Source of the DNA: Aldrovandia affinis
Lineage: Eukaryota; Chordata; Actinopteri; Notacanthiformes; Halosauridae
Direction of reading: 5' to 3'
Assembly (NCBI GenBank): GCA_029706075.1
Contig: JAINUG010000086.1
Location: forward strand, 186,001-250,000
DNA: 64,000 bases
Shown: positions 43,437 through 54,846 of the stretch, one piece after another
Numbering within the stretch: position 1 is the stretch's first letter
How the letters are laid out: each line of letters begins with the position of its first letter
Program-made: the position numbers and the translations under genes
The notes under the pieces: model-generated
Database searches by the model: none
Told to the model about the DNA's origin: nothing
The model's input: only the letters and a program-made list of their open reading frames with translations

Positions 43437-43984
43437 TTTCTGTAGTGCAGATGGAAAGAATAAAACCGTTTCACATAAGAAAAACAATGTGCATACAAAC
43501 ATATATTTATTTAACAGGTGTATCTTACTGAATGGTAGTGATGGATGGCCTGCTGGCTTCAGTCTTTCATGTCCATGCATTGAATAACCACAAGCTTTTA
43601 GCTTATAGTTATTTGTTTTTAGCTTAATTTATTACAGCTTGCAAGTTACCCATGGATTGGACGATTTGCCTCGACGTGGGGGAAAATTCACAATATTCAC
43701 AAAGCATTCTCATGTGATTTCAGATAAGAGGTGGTCTAGTTGGACGTTAACGCAAACTCATTATTTGACACCAAACTTGCATAGCACCGACAGTTTTCAT
43801 TGTCACACCCCCCTATTGCGCTGCCCAACCCATAGTGCAAACGCCTTCATTGCGCACCACGAAATTGCCAAACTTGGCGGAGGTGGGAAATATTCTGTTT
43901 GCAACAGAAGAAACTGGCAATTCGCCAGCGCTAGGTCATAACGCCACTTAGCGCCGGCACAAAAATAGGGCCCGACATCTTTGT

Positions 43985-45270
43985 TCCCAGATCCAGGATC
44001 TATCTTATGCTTATGTGCTATGAGATTGAAAAACAATTTGTATTGTTGTGTCTAGCTATATGGTTTATATTTCCATTGATTGTAGCTAGGAGCTTTATTA
44101 CATATGTGATACTTGCTATTTTGTGCCCATGCACACTATGGATAAGAGTATTTCCTGAAATGAATAAATAAATGGCAACATGAATTTAAAATTAATACAA
44201 TTAATACAGGCTATCACTTAAGGATTGTATTGTTACTATGAAAATAGGTTGTTAATCAATAATTTAAAAAATGTATTTGTTTGATGAGAAGAGTTCAAAG
44301 AAAGCTCTTTGAAAAGGGTGACAATTTGAGACACTTTCACAAATTGAGAAAAAAGAAAAAGAAAACTTCAACACTATGTATTATTAGTGTTTTTTTAAGG
44401 AAAAGTTGTTTCTTTGAAGGAACTTGAAAAAGAGACACTTTTTGCTTTGGGCGGTTTTTATTGAATATGTTGTTCACTAATTTCCATCTAAATCTTACTT
44501 ACATGATTGCTGTTATTACTACTTTATTTTTTTCCTTCATTCAGTGTTTTGTTTACATTTAACTTTTCAATTCTTATGAAAAGTTTTCAAAGAGGATTTT
44601 CAAGTCAAAGCTCTGTAGCATGGGAAAACTGTTTTAATGTCCATGCGCACAAAACCTTTGAAGTTGTTTTTATCATTTGCATGAGTAACAGTCTTGCATT
44701 CTCTTTTTACTAGGAAAATAAATAAATATCTTGGAGCCAAAACATTTGAAATAAGCATGTATTAACTGCTTTCTGCTTCTTTGTGATGTTCCTGTTTTTC
44801 GCTTCTCTTGCTTTATCATCCATCACTGCACAGACACAGATGTTGCGTGCAGGAAATCACTCTGGAGCGGCGCCAAACACATGGTGCACGAGAGCATGAG
44901 AGAAGGAGCAGCCAGAACCATCCTGGGTGGAGCTTTACAGAAAACACAAGTAAAAAATACAGTTTGCATACACTGTCTGCTTTTTGAAGTGAGAGATAAT
45001 GGTTGATGAATGCCAATAAAGATGAGAAATTCACACAAGCACCTTGACCATTATCTTGACCTATGCACTGACAAGTCTCGCAACACACAATGCTTTTATA
45101 CCTGCTACGGTGCTGTAACTACGTTGGTCTACTTCAATCAATGTACTAACCAGTGGGAAGGCCGCTGAGCAAATGAAATCTCTTTGAATTAAGAACCAAT
45201 TATCGATTATTTTCAGAGGAACACAGAATGTAGAGTTGATTAATTTCTAGAAAACAATTAGGTAAGTATT
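43985..45270. other. Non-coding; no repeat recognised
   Basis: Low-repeat sequence. Two overlapping small frames near 44816-45088 on the minus strand show no domain. Confidence 0.3.
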
Positions 45271-45278
45271 TGCAGAGC

Positions 45279-45900
45279 TGCCCCTGACCAATTTGGTGCC
45301 CTAGGCAAGATTTTAGCTGTAGTCCCTTGCATCGCAGCTAATTCCACCACCAATCATTGTGTTCATACACTCACACAGAAACTACTGCCTAGTTTTATGT
45401 CTTTGAGACTTTTTACAACAAAACCAAAAAATCACAAAACTACAACAATATTAAAGAAACCAGTGCTAAATGCACTAAATATAACAAGAATTATAAATAT
45501 GATATAAATAAGGGTATTGCACAAAATACAAACCAAATTAAAAATATTTATGATTTGCGCAACACACTTAAAAGAAAAAGTTTATTTCTCAAAATGATGT
45601 TGTAGGTTATTCACCAAAAACCTAGTCTTTCCCACTTTCCCTACGTAAATTTAAGTAGGAAGTAACTGACATTAACTGTAGCTATTTATTAAATTAGCCA
45701 ACGTTACTATCGTCCAAAGTAAGCTAGCGAATAATAGAAAAGACAGCTTGGCTCTGCCCCAACAGTATGTTATTTCATCACATTAGCTCTGTCTTTTTCC
45801 AGTTTTTCCTGCTCTTCTCTTCTTCTTTTTCTTCCCTGGGCACCAGAGGGCTTTAGTCTTTTTGACATGATATTAAATGTGATAGTGTATTAGTGATATT
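45279..45900 (-). mobile_element. Probable hAT remnant
   Basis: It begins CAGAGCTGCCCCTGACCAAT, followed by GTGCCCTAGGCAAG, a terminus style seen in fish hAT elements, and contains a transposase-like start on the minus strand. The right end and 8-base duplication were not found. Confidence 0.5.
45771..45869 (-). pseudogene. hAT/ZMYM-like transposase N-terminus
   Basis: From ATG 45869 the frame reads MSKRLKPSGAQGRKRRREEQ then EKLEKDRANVMK and stops. The basic PSGAQ.RK.R stretch is the characteristic opening of hAT transposases of the TTF/ZMYM1-like type in fish. Only 32 codons survive. Confidence 0.55.
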
Positions 45901-45939
45901 AAATGCGCCACGTTCATTCACTTAGTGACTGTCAGTGTC

Positions 45940-46600
45940 AGTAGCCCATCCCCCCAGCAGTGGCATTTCTGGGATCTTACACATGGGGTGGCAGAGAGGG
46001 GGCAAGGTCACATTAAGGGGTGACACATGCTGAATGGACCAATTATTTCTTAATATTCAATACTACTTATTACTACTTGTGTGACTGTCTTCATAATGCT
46101 GCTCAGAGGTTTATTTACAGTATTGTATACAAGTTACTCTGGAACAGAGCATCCATGATGTCTCAATGTGAAGTATAGCCTATTAACCTAAATAGTCTAT
46201 AGCCTAAAACACAGGAGGCTCTCTGATTTTGCATGTACACAAAATCCACTGTCTTTAAATGTGGCTTTCTTCCAATTAGTGTACCCACCTATGGAAGTGA
46301 ACATGCTCTTAGGGGCGTTTGGAAGAGCAAAGTGTCTGCAACAAAATCTTTGGACTGCGAATACTCTAGCATTGGGTGGGCCTTATACCACTCACTGTGT
46401 AAACTTCTCTTTGCACCCCCCTGAAAGGTTTTAGGGAATGTCTGTAAGTGTGGCTGCATCAGTCCCTCATTTCTGAATTTGGATATAACTAAAAATAATA
46501 ATATTTTGTTAAAAATGAAAAAAGTGAAATTCACACTAACATAGTAGGCTATAGCCTATACTCTACCCCATACCTATTTAGTACTGTATCAAGACTGCAA
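45940..46600. other. Possible hAT terminus and unclassified sequence
   Basis: CAGTGGCATTTCTGGGATCT near 45958 looks like a CAGTGGCG-type hAT end, but no matching inverse end or duplicated target was found. Confidence 0.25.
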
Positions 46601-47056
46601 CAACTAGCCTAACACTATCCATCCTAACCCAAACCTGATATTTAAGCCTGATGATTAGACCTTACTCAGTGTGCATTGTATCTCGGTTAGAATTGTCTCG
46701 TCGTATGCTTGTAAGTGAAAGTTATCCGGCGGTAGATTTGGCGCTTAGCTTCTGCGTTTGTTACCTGTTCATTGGTTGCAAGTAGCACTTAATGCTACTT
46801 TGTTATCTTAACTAGTAGGCTATTGTGTTGCTGATGTCCAGCGGTTATTAGATTCTATCGCTGCTTAGTAGTTTTATTTCAAAGCTGATTGCTACTTAGC
46901 TGTTTTCAATCGGTTTTATTATATCAGCCCGTGTTTGTAGTTGAGCGTTCCTCGAGTAGCGAAAGGAACCTAGGAGTTGTTAATTAGTCTGTATTGTTGT
47001 CAGGTGGCACTCGCCACTTAGTGCCTAGCATCACTCGGCTATATTAGCAACCATAG

Positions 47057-47725
47057 TTGTGGATAGCGGCAGCTTTTCGGCAGCCTCACCTTCCTAGCCT
47101 CACCGAACGAAGACTCAGCGGACAAAGACAGAGGAGTCTAGCTGCAGGAGTCCACCGAGGGGGGCCAGCTAGGGAGTGCTCGCCGCACGGTAAGTATCAT
47201 AGTTTTGTATCTCCCTGTTGTACTTCCTCTGCAACTAACACTACATGCTACCTCCCTATCCCAGTCCATGTCTCCTCTTCTAGATTGCCTAGAAGGAGAG
47301 ATTCTACTCACACCCGAAACCTCTCCTATCTCATCCACCCTCCTAGATCTCCCGGTGTTGACGTGGTGGTAGCAGGCGGACTATGGAACTCCCAGTCCGC
47401 TGTCCGGAAGGCCGATTTAATCTCGGCCCAGGCCTCACTACTCTCCCTGCAGTTCCTGGCGCTCACGGAGACGTGGATCACTCCACAGAACACGGCCACC
47501 CCTGCTGCTCTCTCCGCTGCCTACACCTTCTCCCACACTCCACGACCCTCAGGTAGAGGTGGAGGGACAGGTATACTGATCTCCCCCTGTGGAGATTTGG
47601 TATTGTTCCTTTCCCTCACTTTTCACCCTCCTCCTTTGAATTTCATGCTGTCACTGTCACTGTTCCATGTAAACTGCACATCATTGTTCTTTATCACCCT
47701 CCAGGTCTACTGGGGAGTTTCCTAG
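47057..47725 (+). pseudogene. L2 LINE endonuclease N-terminal part, frameshifted
   Basis: The APE-type endonuclease region is seen: VVVAGGLWNSQSAVRKADLI, LSLQFLALTETWITPQNT (with the Glu) and RGGGTGILISP. Near 47640 the frame shifts. The expected YHPPG segment and the GDFN motif lie in other frames or are deleted (47690-47800), after which the endonuclease end SDHCFLSFSLRLP continues in the large RT frame. Translation upstream of about 47290 is probably not coding. Confidence 0.8.
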
Positions 47726-50140
47726 ATGAGATGGATGCCCTACTCAGTGCTTTCCCTGAGGATGGCACCCCCATCTCCGCTGGAGACCTCTCAGGCCTCT
47801 GCATTCCTCCCCCTGCTTCAGTCCTTTGACTTCACCATGGCTGAATCCCCATCCACCCACAAGCCCGGTAACCAACTGGATCTGGTCTTCACCAGGAACT
47901 GTGCCTCACCCAACATTACGGTATCGCCTCTACATGTGTCTGACCATTGCTTCCTGTCTTTCTCCCTCCGCCTCCCCTCTGTGCCTAAACCATCTTCACC
48001 TGCTCCTACTGTCCTTGTCCGTCACAACCTCCGCTCTCTCTCCCCCGCTGCCCTGTCAGCTACTGTCCTATCTTCCCTTCCCCCTACTGATGCCTTCTCT
48101 CAGCTACCTGCTAAGCATCACCCACCCTACTTTCCTCTCTCTCCTCCTCCTTTGACTTACTCTGTCCTCTATCCACTAAACCTGCTCGTCTCCAACCCCC
48201 GCCCCTGGCTAACCGATTCCATTCGGGCTAACCGACTGAAACTGCGAGCGGCAGAAAGGAAATGGAGAAAATCCAAATCCCCTGTAGCTCTGTCTGATTT
48301 CCACACTCTCCTGGCTTCTTTCTCCTCTAACCTCTCCTCTGCTAAGTCTGCATTTTTCCTTTCTAAGATTCAATCTTCTGTTTCAAACCCACGTAAACTC
48401 TATTCTACGTTTTCCTCTCTCCTCACGCCTCCTCCTCCCCCATTCCCCTCCTCTCTAACCGCCGATGACTTCTCATCCTTCTTTCATGAGAAGGTCGATG
48501 TCATTCGCAACTCCTTCCCCCCAAACTCTCCCTCACCCATCTCGCTACCTAAACCTCCCACCCCTCTGTCCTCCTTCTCACCCCTTCCTGACTCAGACAT
48601 CCTTCAACTTGTTCTCTCCCACCATCCCACCACCTGCCCTCTTGATCCCATTCCTTACCCCCTCTTCCAGTCCATTTCTATGGACATCCTCCCCTTTGTC
48701 TCTAATGTCATTAACTCCTCTCTTTCCTCTGGCTCTGTCCCCTCCTCCCTCAAATGCGCTCATGTTGTCCCCCTCCTCAAAAAACCCTCTCTGAATCCTG
48801 CTGTCATCTCTAACTACCGACCTGTCTCTCTCCTCCCATTCCTTTCCAAAACACTAGAGCGGGCTGTCTATAATCAACTGTCTGCTCATCTCTTACAGAA
48901 CGACCTGCTTGATCCCAACCAATCTGGGTTCAGAGCAGGCCCCTCCACAGAGACTGCTCTCCTTACGGTCACTGAGGCTCTTCACGGGGCTAAGTCCCGA
49001 TCCCTTAGCTCCGTCCTCCTCTTCCTCGACCTGTCGGCGGCATTCAACACCGTGGACCACCAGATCCTGCTCTCATCTCTCGTCGAGATGGGAATCTCTG
49101 GATCTGCGTTGGCATGGTTTGAGTCCTACCTGGCTGACTGGTCCTACCAGGTGGCCTGGAGAGGATCCCTCTCCTCTCCCCACACCCTCTCTACCAGTGT
49201 CCCGCAGGGCTCGGTGCTAGGCCCCGTCCTATTCTCTCTGTATACCAAGTCACTTGGCTCTGTTATTTCTGCTCATGCCTTTTCCTATCACTGTTATGCT
49301 GATGACACTCAACTCTTTCTCTCCTTCCCTCCATCTGATGCCCAGGTCCCGGCACGGATCTCTGCATGCCTGGCTGACATCTCCGCATGGATGTCCACCC
49401 ACCACCTGAAGCTGAACCTGGGGAAGACAGAGCTGCTCTTCTTCCCTGCGAAGGGCTCCCCGACGATTGATGCGTCAATCACCGTGGAAGGCTCCATAGT
49501 GTATCCGTCTCAGTCTGCCAGGAGCCTTGGAGTGACCCTGGACAACCAGCTGTGCTTCTCGAGCCATATTGCAGCGGTCACTCGGACCTGCCGTTTCTCC
49601 CTCCACAACATCCGGAGGATCCGACCGTTCCTCACCCAAGAGGCCACTCAACTCCTGGTCCAGGCCCTGGTGATCTCACGTCTGGACTACTGCAATTCCT
49701 TGCTGGCAGGCCTTCCGGCCTGTGCCATCAAGCCACTGCAACTAGTCCAGAACGCTGCCGCTCGCCTGGTGTTCAACCAGCCGAAGTTCACCCACGTCAC
49801 CCCTCTACTCTCCTCTCTGCACTGGCTCCCCATCGCAGCATGCATCAGATTCAAGTCACTGGTGCTTGCTTTTCAAGCGGCCAGGGGTACTGCTCCCCCA
49901 TACCTCCAGTCACTCATCACTCCCTACACCCCGCCCAGACCCCTCCGCTCCGCCTCCTCTGGCAAACTGACTGCCCCATCCCTCCGGGCGCCTGGCAGCC
50001 GCTCCTCGCGGTCTCGCCTCTTCTCTGTCCTGGTCCTCGCTGGTGGAACGACCTCCATAATCCCGGTCAGGACTGCGGAATCACTTCCAATCTTCCGCAA
50101 GAGACTCAAAACCCACCTCTTCAGACTCCACTACCACTGA
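47726..50140 (+). CDS. L2-clade LINE reverse transcriptase frame, 804 codons open
   Basis: This copies LINE RNA into DNA at a nicked target. Residues 60-90 hold the end of the endonuclease (SDHCFLSFS). RT blocks follow: NYRPVSLLPFLSKTLE near 362, LFLDLSAAFNTVDH near 433 (motif A), TSVPQGSVLGPVLF near 490, HCYADDTQLFLSF near 522 (YADD active site) and LNLGKTELLFFP near 555. The C-terminal region includes LVLAFQAARGTAPPYLQSL and ends FRKRLKTHLFRLHYH, the usual terminus. The methionine at 47726 is only the first ATG after a frame break; the true protein begins upstream, so the frame is intact only for its RT part. Confidence 0.9.
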   Translation: MRWMPYSVLSLRMAPPSPLETSQASAFLPLLQSFDFTMAESPSTHKPGNQLDLVFTRNCASPNITVSPLHVSDHCFLSFSLRLPSVPKPSSPAPTVLVRHNLRSLSPAALSATVLSSLPPTDAFSQLPAKHHPPYFPLSPPPLTYSVLYPLNLLVSNPRPWLTDSIRANRLKLRAAERKWRKSKSPVALSDFHTLLASFSSNLSSAKSAFFLSKIQSSVSNPRKLYSTFSSLLTPPPPPFPSSLTADDFSSFFHEKVDVIRNSFPPNSPSPISLPKPPTPLSSFSPLPDSDILQLVLSHHPTTCPLDPIPYPLFQSISMDILPFVSNVINSSLSSGSVPSSLKCAHVVPLLKKPSLNPAVISNYRPVSLLPFLSKTLERAVYNQLSAHLLQNDLLDPNQSGFRAGPSTETALLTVTEALHGAKSRSLSSVLLFLDLSAAFNTVDHQILLSSLVEMGISGSALAWFESYLADWSYQVAWRGSLSSPHTLSTSVPQGSVLGPVLFSLYTKSLGSVISAHAFSYHCYADDTQLFLSFPPSDAQVPARISACLADISAWMSTHHLKLNLGKTELLFFPAKGSPTIDASITVEGSIVYPSQSARSLGVTLDNQLCFSSHIAAVTRTCRFSLHNIRRIRPFLTQEATQLLVQALVISRLDYCNSLLAGLPACAIKPLQLVQNAAARLVFNQPKFTHVTPLLSSLHWLPIAACIRFKSLVLAFQAARGTAPPYLQSLITPYTPPRPLRSASSGKLTAPSLRAPGSRSSRSRLFSVLVLAGGTTSIIPVRTAESLPIFRKRLKTHLFRLHYH

Positions 50141-50396
50141 ACACTGTCCATCTACTGTCGTCACCACTGTTTACTTGTTCTACACTATATAATACAAAAA
50201 TAAATAAAAATAACCTTTTCTTTCCCAGTGTTACAGGTATGATACGCAGACGCCTGCAATGATGTCTATTGCTGTATTACTGCACTGATCTTGTGCGCTA
50301 ACTATGATTGTTCTTACCTTGTATTAATGCACATCTTGTAAGTCGCTCTGGATAAGAGCGTCTGCTAAATGCTAAATGCTTAAAATGTAAATGCAT
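50141..50396 (+). other. 3' UTR of the L2 LINE
   Basis: Contains GTTACAGGTATGATACGCAG and GTAAGTCGCTCTGGATAAG with its partner GAGCGTCTGCTAAATGC, able to form the small stem-loop recognised by L2-type RT, then AAATGCT repeats. Confidence 0.85.
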
Positions 50397-50399
50397 ATC

Positions 50400-51585
50400 A
50401 CGCTGCTTCCTCTTCATGTTCTCCCTAACTCTCTTAAACCTATACAAACCTATATAATATATAAAAGGAAATCAATATCTCTAGTCCTAAATCATAAACA
50501 CTTATGGGTCCATGATCAATGTAACATCATTTAAAAAATAAATAAATGCCAACAATATAACTTGTTAGGCTTTTAGACTGATAGCTAGCTATTTTATGAC
50601 TGTTTAAATCGATTAGACATTGAAATTCATTGTAGACTTCTCTTTTTTACAAATACACTGATACATTCATGTTCATGAACGTTAACGTACTGCATAATCT
50701 AATGCAAATTGATTTACATTAGCCTAAATGTTAGTCTGTAGCCTGACGGAGCCGTCCAATTGGTTTCATAATGCATAACGCAATAAAATGCATCATAACG
50801 TCATTAACGTTATGTTATGGGCAACAAAACGGATTCCGAAAAGAGGAGAATTAATACGGGCTCTATGATTTTCCCAAGCCAAAACAATCCCATTGTGCAA
50901 CATTGTCAGCTTATTATTCATACCTCAGTGACTGCAATGTAGTTGCTAGCTAGGCTAATGTAAAATTTTCCCTGTTGAGATATGATTGAAGAATCACGCG
51001 CTAAACCAGAAATAGTCAGCCTTAACACAGTTCGAAGAGTAACCTGCCTGCTTAGCTAGCTAGCTAACATTAGTAGCTTGCTAGTCTCTGGCCACACATA
51101 TATTCATAGTAATGTTAGCTTGCTAACTTGCAAGAAGCTGTTATGAACTTAAAGCTAGCTAACTGTTAGATATGATAACTAATGTTAAGGTTAGCTAGTA
51201 TGTCTTTGCTCTGTAATGATACTAACATTATCTAACGTTAACGCTATCCAACTAACTATACTGTATGCTCACATAGTAGCCTACATTAATAACAACTTAG
51301 ATGGTTGTGGTGAAAATTGCCACAATGCTTAACCCATCCTCACCCCTCAGTTCAGGTTCAAAGTCACTAGGGCTTGTTCGGGAGAACCTCACGCCAGCCA
51401 AACGCCAGGTCTCAGAATGGACGTATTTGTGCATAGGTTTCTGAATGGGTATATTTGTGTGGTCTCACGAACCTGGCAGCAAACGCTATTCAATGTTAAA
51501 ATAAAATATATAAAATACAATTTTACAAAATTCTATCAAAAATAAGAGTTTAGGGACATTGTGCATAACGATTTACAGTATATAA
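50400..51585. other. Non-coding, rich in GCTAGC/TTAGCTAGC words
   Basis: No gene. 51045-51210 has many TAGCTAGC words, which also occur at 36850-37250 and 56400-56450. Confidence 0.4.
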
Positions 51586-51587
51586 CG

Positions 51588-51591
<4 letters not shown>

Positions 51592-51626
<35 letters not shown>

Positions 51627-51650
51627 TAAATATATAAACAACGAACAAAA
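51592..51650. repeat. (TA)n microsatellite
   Basis: TA-rich run followed by TAAATA words. Confidence 0.93.
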
Positions 51651-51654
51651 AGTT

Positions 51655-51965
51655 CGGAAAGTTGTGTTTGGTAGATTATTTCTCTGTTGTAACAATGCTT
51701 CTTGGCAATACATTTTATACCGTTGGAAAGCTTGTTTATTTCCCTTTTAAATGGTGTCCCATTTGTAAAGAACATGCATTTGTGGGATGAGCAGCACATC
51801 TGAGTATATGGGTTGCGCCCATGAAAAATGAGCAAATCTTTTCTGCCAACGCCAAACAGCTTATTCTGCTGTTGTTATTGACTCTTGTTTTGAGCTTCCT
51901 GATTGGCACCTGATTGGCAGCACCTGTGAGCACAAAACAAAAAACACTAAGACATATATTCAGGG
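51655..51965 (-). other. Possible repeat fragment, unclassified
   Basis: Sequence with CTTCTTGGCAATACATTTTA and GAGCACAAAACAAAAAACAC adjoining a TA run may be Tc1-derived, but no transposase motif or inverse end was seen. Confidence 0.25.
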
Positions 51966-52004
51966 ATTTTCTGAGGAGAAAGCTAATGGAACCAATTCAA
52001 GGTA

Positions 52005-52150
52005 TTTTATTTAATTAATTGATTTATTTATTTATTTGTCAGGGACAATGCAAGTAAACATTGTTACAAGTTAAAAACATGAAACAGATGCACTGCATAC
52101 CGGGTCTATAGCCAGTGCTAATTTGTGACCCCTGTCCCCGGTTAGGCTTT
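52005..52150 (+). repeat. Dispersed fish repeat fragment
   Basis: TTATTTATTTGTCAGGGACA followed by a region ending CCCCTGTCCCCGGTTAGGCT reads like a common dispersed fish repeat. The family is not certain. Confidence 0.45.
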
Positions 52151-52212
52151 TGAAGTTTAAAAGATAATCAATACAGAGAGAGGAGTTGTGTAAAATAACA
52201 TTAGACTGGTGT

Positions 52213-52380
52213 GTAGATGTGTGCTGTCTGGCTGTTCGAATGGCAAGTCAGGAAAAGGTGTTTCCACAGGTTCCCCATCAATAATGAAAATATTAAGAAA
52301 ACATAATGGGTGTACGCCACCTTGCCCTAACACCACTACATCAGTGATCTGCCAAGATACCACAAACCAGCTAGCTAGCT
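52213..52380 (+). pseudogene. THAP-domain remnant
   Basis: CVLSGCSNGKSGKGVS in one frame continues in the next as HRFPINNENIKK followed by WVYAT. This is the opening C2CH pattern of a THAP zinc finger (C..GC..., then HRFP and a Trp). THAP domains bind DNA in P-element/Kolobok transposases and host THAP proteins. A frameshift near 52265 and loss of the rest mean it is non-functional. Which kind of gene it came from cannot be told. Confidence 0.5.
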
Positions 52381-52399
52381 CCAACTCCTGACAGATGAC

Positions 52400-54685
52400 A
52401 GCCGGTTACCTATTCGGCCAGGCAGCTAGCTAGCCTGGCCATCTTTCTACACATACAGCTATGCTTCTTTCCCACCTGCATATGAACATGTGAACTAAAG
52501 CAAATGTAACCTGGTTAATACCCAGCCTATGGTACGCAGCAAGCATTGCACTTTTGGTCTGTATTAGTGTATTAGTGTGCCGTGCCGGTTTCAACAACGA
52601 TGTGATACTGTAAGAAAACCTGCGTTGTTTGACACATTAACAGATTAATTTATTCATTGTGTGCTAGAGAAAGATCCATAGGGGGACACACAGACACTAA
52701 TTAACTCAGTGTGACACTGCAGTTCTGAACAACCAGGCTAACAAAAATCTGTTCTTTTGTGACGTTACCTCTCACTGCAGGAAATCTTCCCATTGGTTTA
52801 TGACTTTTGCAGATTTGCAGTAACTTCCCCCAGTTCCCCCCCGTGACACGGGTCTCCGTGCAGCTGTGCGTAATAAAAGCTTTTGGTGCTGTTTAAAGAA
52901 ATTCTCTCCAATCCTACTGAGTTTTTTTTCCACGACAATTGCCAGTGCTAGAAGCAACATTTTACACTTTTAATGATCATTTTCCATTTTTCATTTTCAT
53001 TTGAACCCTCAACATAACATGCAAATTGCTCTACATATCCATCATTTGCTGTGGGTGGGGTTAAGCGAAGGGGGCAGGTTTGCCTGACTTAGGACATCAG
53101 TTTCTCAGAGGACATCCATTTTGTTCCCCTCATGCACCATGGCTGACGTATATAAATCTGATCACAAAGGTATAGTGAGGGAACTTTGGATAGAAATATC
53201 ATTAGACAGGTTGGGAGAGGTAGCTGCCCTCAGAGATACTGATGTGGATGGTGTGGTCTTTAGGTATCTCCTCGAAGAACTGGAGAGACTTTGATTCCAG
53301 GCTAATATGTGCTATAGGCAACCATGACACAGTCCAGGTCAGTGAACTCACAATGTACCTGTGGACACAATTATGGCATACCTTATGCTCGGTATCATCG
53401 CTGCTGAAATTGCCCATCTCCTCAGAGTGTCTGAGTGGACAGTCTGTTGAAGGATGAAACAGCATGGTATAAAGTAAGGTGAAAGGATTGTTGATCTGCT
53501 CTCTTTCCACAATATTGATATCAGTAGCTAGGCTATTCCGATTTTTCAGGTTCACAAATGCATGCTACTGCCTGGTGAAACTATGTTGATGTGAATTATG
53601 ATTCTTTGCATAATTTTAAATACAATTTGAATAATAAACTTCCATAGTAAAAAGTCTGTATAAGAGTGCAAAAATACACCTCATGAAATGTTTAGGAATT
53701 TCACTTGTCTTTTTAATAAAAACTAGCAAACAGATTTGTATGAAATGTTGAGGGTTCAATAGTCCCAGTCCTCTACATTGGTTGCTGGAGCGGCACAAAG
53801 AGGAGACTGCTGATTTTTGTATTTTGAACTCCGTGCAACCATTATCTAAACACTGCTTAATACATTTCAGGTCTATAGTTTGGTTTTTAGTTGTGGAGTG
53901 TGAAATGATTCATCATTAAATGAGTGTAATGTAATAGTTAATAAGTTAAATAACAGTTAATAGCAGGAATATTAGTATGGTGTATCAAGGTTTTTAATCG
54001 TCATCTGGAATTTATGAACAAATAAATAAAAGGCAATTACAAACTACTTTCTTTGCCATTTGTGTGGTGACTGATATATGTGTCTATACTATGCTTGAAG
54101 TTATATTGTACTTCTCAACATCAGCTTGTACTTCTGACATAAGGACAAAGATCCGTACTACTTAGTTTCTGTAGAAAAAATAATTCGCAACTGTACATAG
54201 TATTACAGGCTGGATAAATATATGTCATAGGAATGGTTTTATTAATTTAAGTTTAGTCATGTACTTAATTGCAATTCCTGTGTATCAATTTCAAACATGT
54301 ATTACCTTGTTACAGTAACTAAAGTAATTAAACAATTACTTTAGACGTATTGTATAATATGTCAATAACACGACCACAACCTTAAACTGTCATTCTAAAA
54401 AAATTATTAAATGATCTGAACAGTGATTTTATGGAAAATTCCCCATATAATGTGCCAATACCAACATACCAAGATGTTGACCAAGATAATTCATGCCATC
54501 ATATATTTTGATTCATCATATGGATAGCTGAACATTACACCTAGTCCCCAATAACTGCAAATATAGAATATATACTGCAGATAATATTGATTACCTGGCA
54601 ACTGCAGCTGCTGCTCTCTTGGCCAGTGTTTCTCTTTTAATGATTCAAGATTCTAAAGGTGACTTATTATATATATTTGTTAGAC
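52400..54685. other. Non-coding; no repeat firmly recognised
   Basis: AT-rich sequence. Overlapping short frames at 53202-53555 (minus) and 53242-53457 (plus) carry no domain. The stretch 53100-53460 is less AT-rich than its surroundings. Confidence 0.35.
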
Positions 54686-54690
54686 TACAC

Positions 54691-54830
54691 TACCGGTCAA
54701 AAGTCTTTACTGAAATTTAAGCAGTTCAAGTCCAGTGAATAACCTGAAATGGTACAAAGGTAAGTGGTAAACTGCCAGAGGTTATAAAAGAGTTATAAAA
54801 AAAGTGTTCGAAAACTTTTAGTTAGTGTAC
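54691..54830 (+). mobile_element. Short Tc1-like (second family) remnant
   Basis: ACTACCGGTCAAAAGTCTTT and AAGCAGTTCAAGTCCAGTG match the terminal repeat at 62940 and, inverted, at 2750-2877. It ends near TGTTCGAAAACTTTTAG, a decayed inverse terminus, so it is a MITE-like internal deletion copy. The unclassified repeat follows directly. Confidence 0.75.
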
Positions 54831-54846
54831 GTGTTGGCAATTATCA

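Larger units (their letters stand above)
41850..43968. mobile_element. PIF/Harbinger transposon, degraded
   Basis: About 2.1 kb, with terminal inverted repeats GGGCCCTAATTTGGTG and CACAAAAATAGGGCCC. The two genes expected of Harbinger elements are recognisable: a SANT/Myb-like protein start on the plus strand and a HARBI1-like transposase on the minus strand. The 3-base target duplication is not clear (ATA against ACA). Confidence 0.88.
46640..50396 (+). mobile_element. L2-clade LINE, near full length
   Basis: A putative 5' UTR (about 46640-47250), an endonuclease region with frame damage (47260-47960), a fully open reverse transcriptase frame to 50140 and a 3' UTR with GTAAGTCGCTCTGGATAAG and a terminal AAATGCT repeat. 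This 3' end is the standard fish L2 tail recognised by its own RT. The 5' boundary is uncertain. Confidence 0.9.

Noticed and set aside
43068-43580. Harbinger transposase starting at 43580
   Set aside because: The first 48 codons do not resemble the family; the ATG at 43436 after a splice-acceptor-like tract fits better.
49552-50262. A 236-codon plus-strand frame overlapping the LINE RT
   Set aside because: It is a Pro/Leu-rich alternate frame of the RT coding sequence; the RT frame has the motifs.
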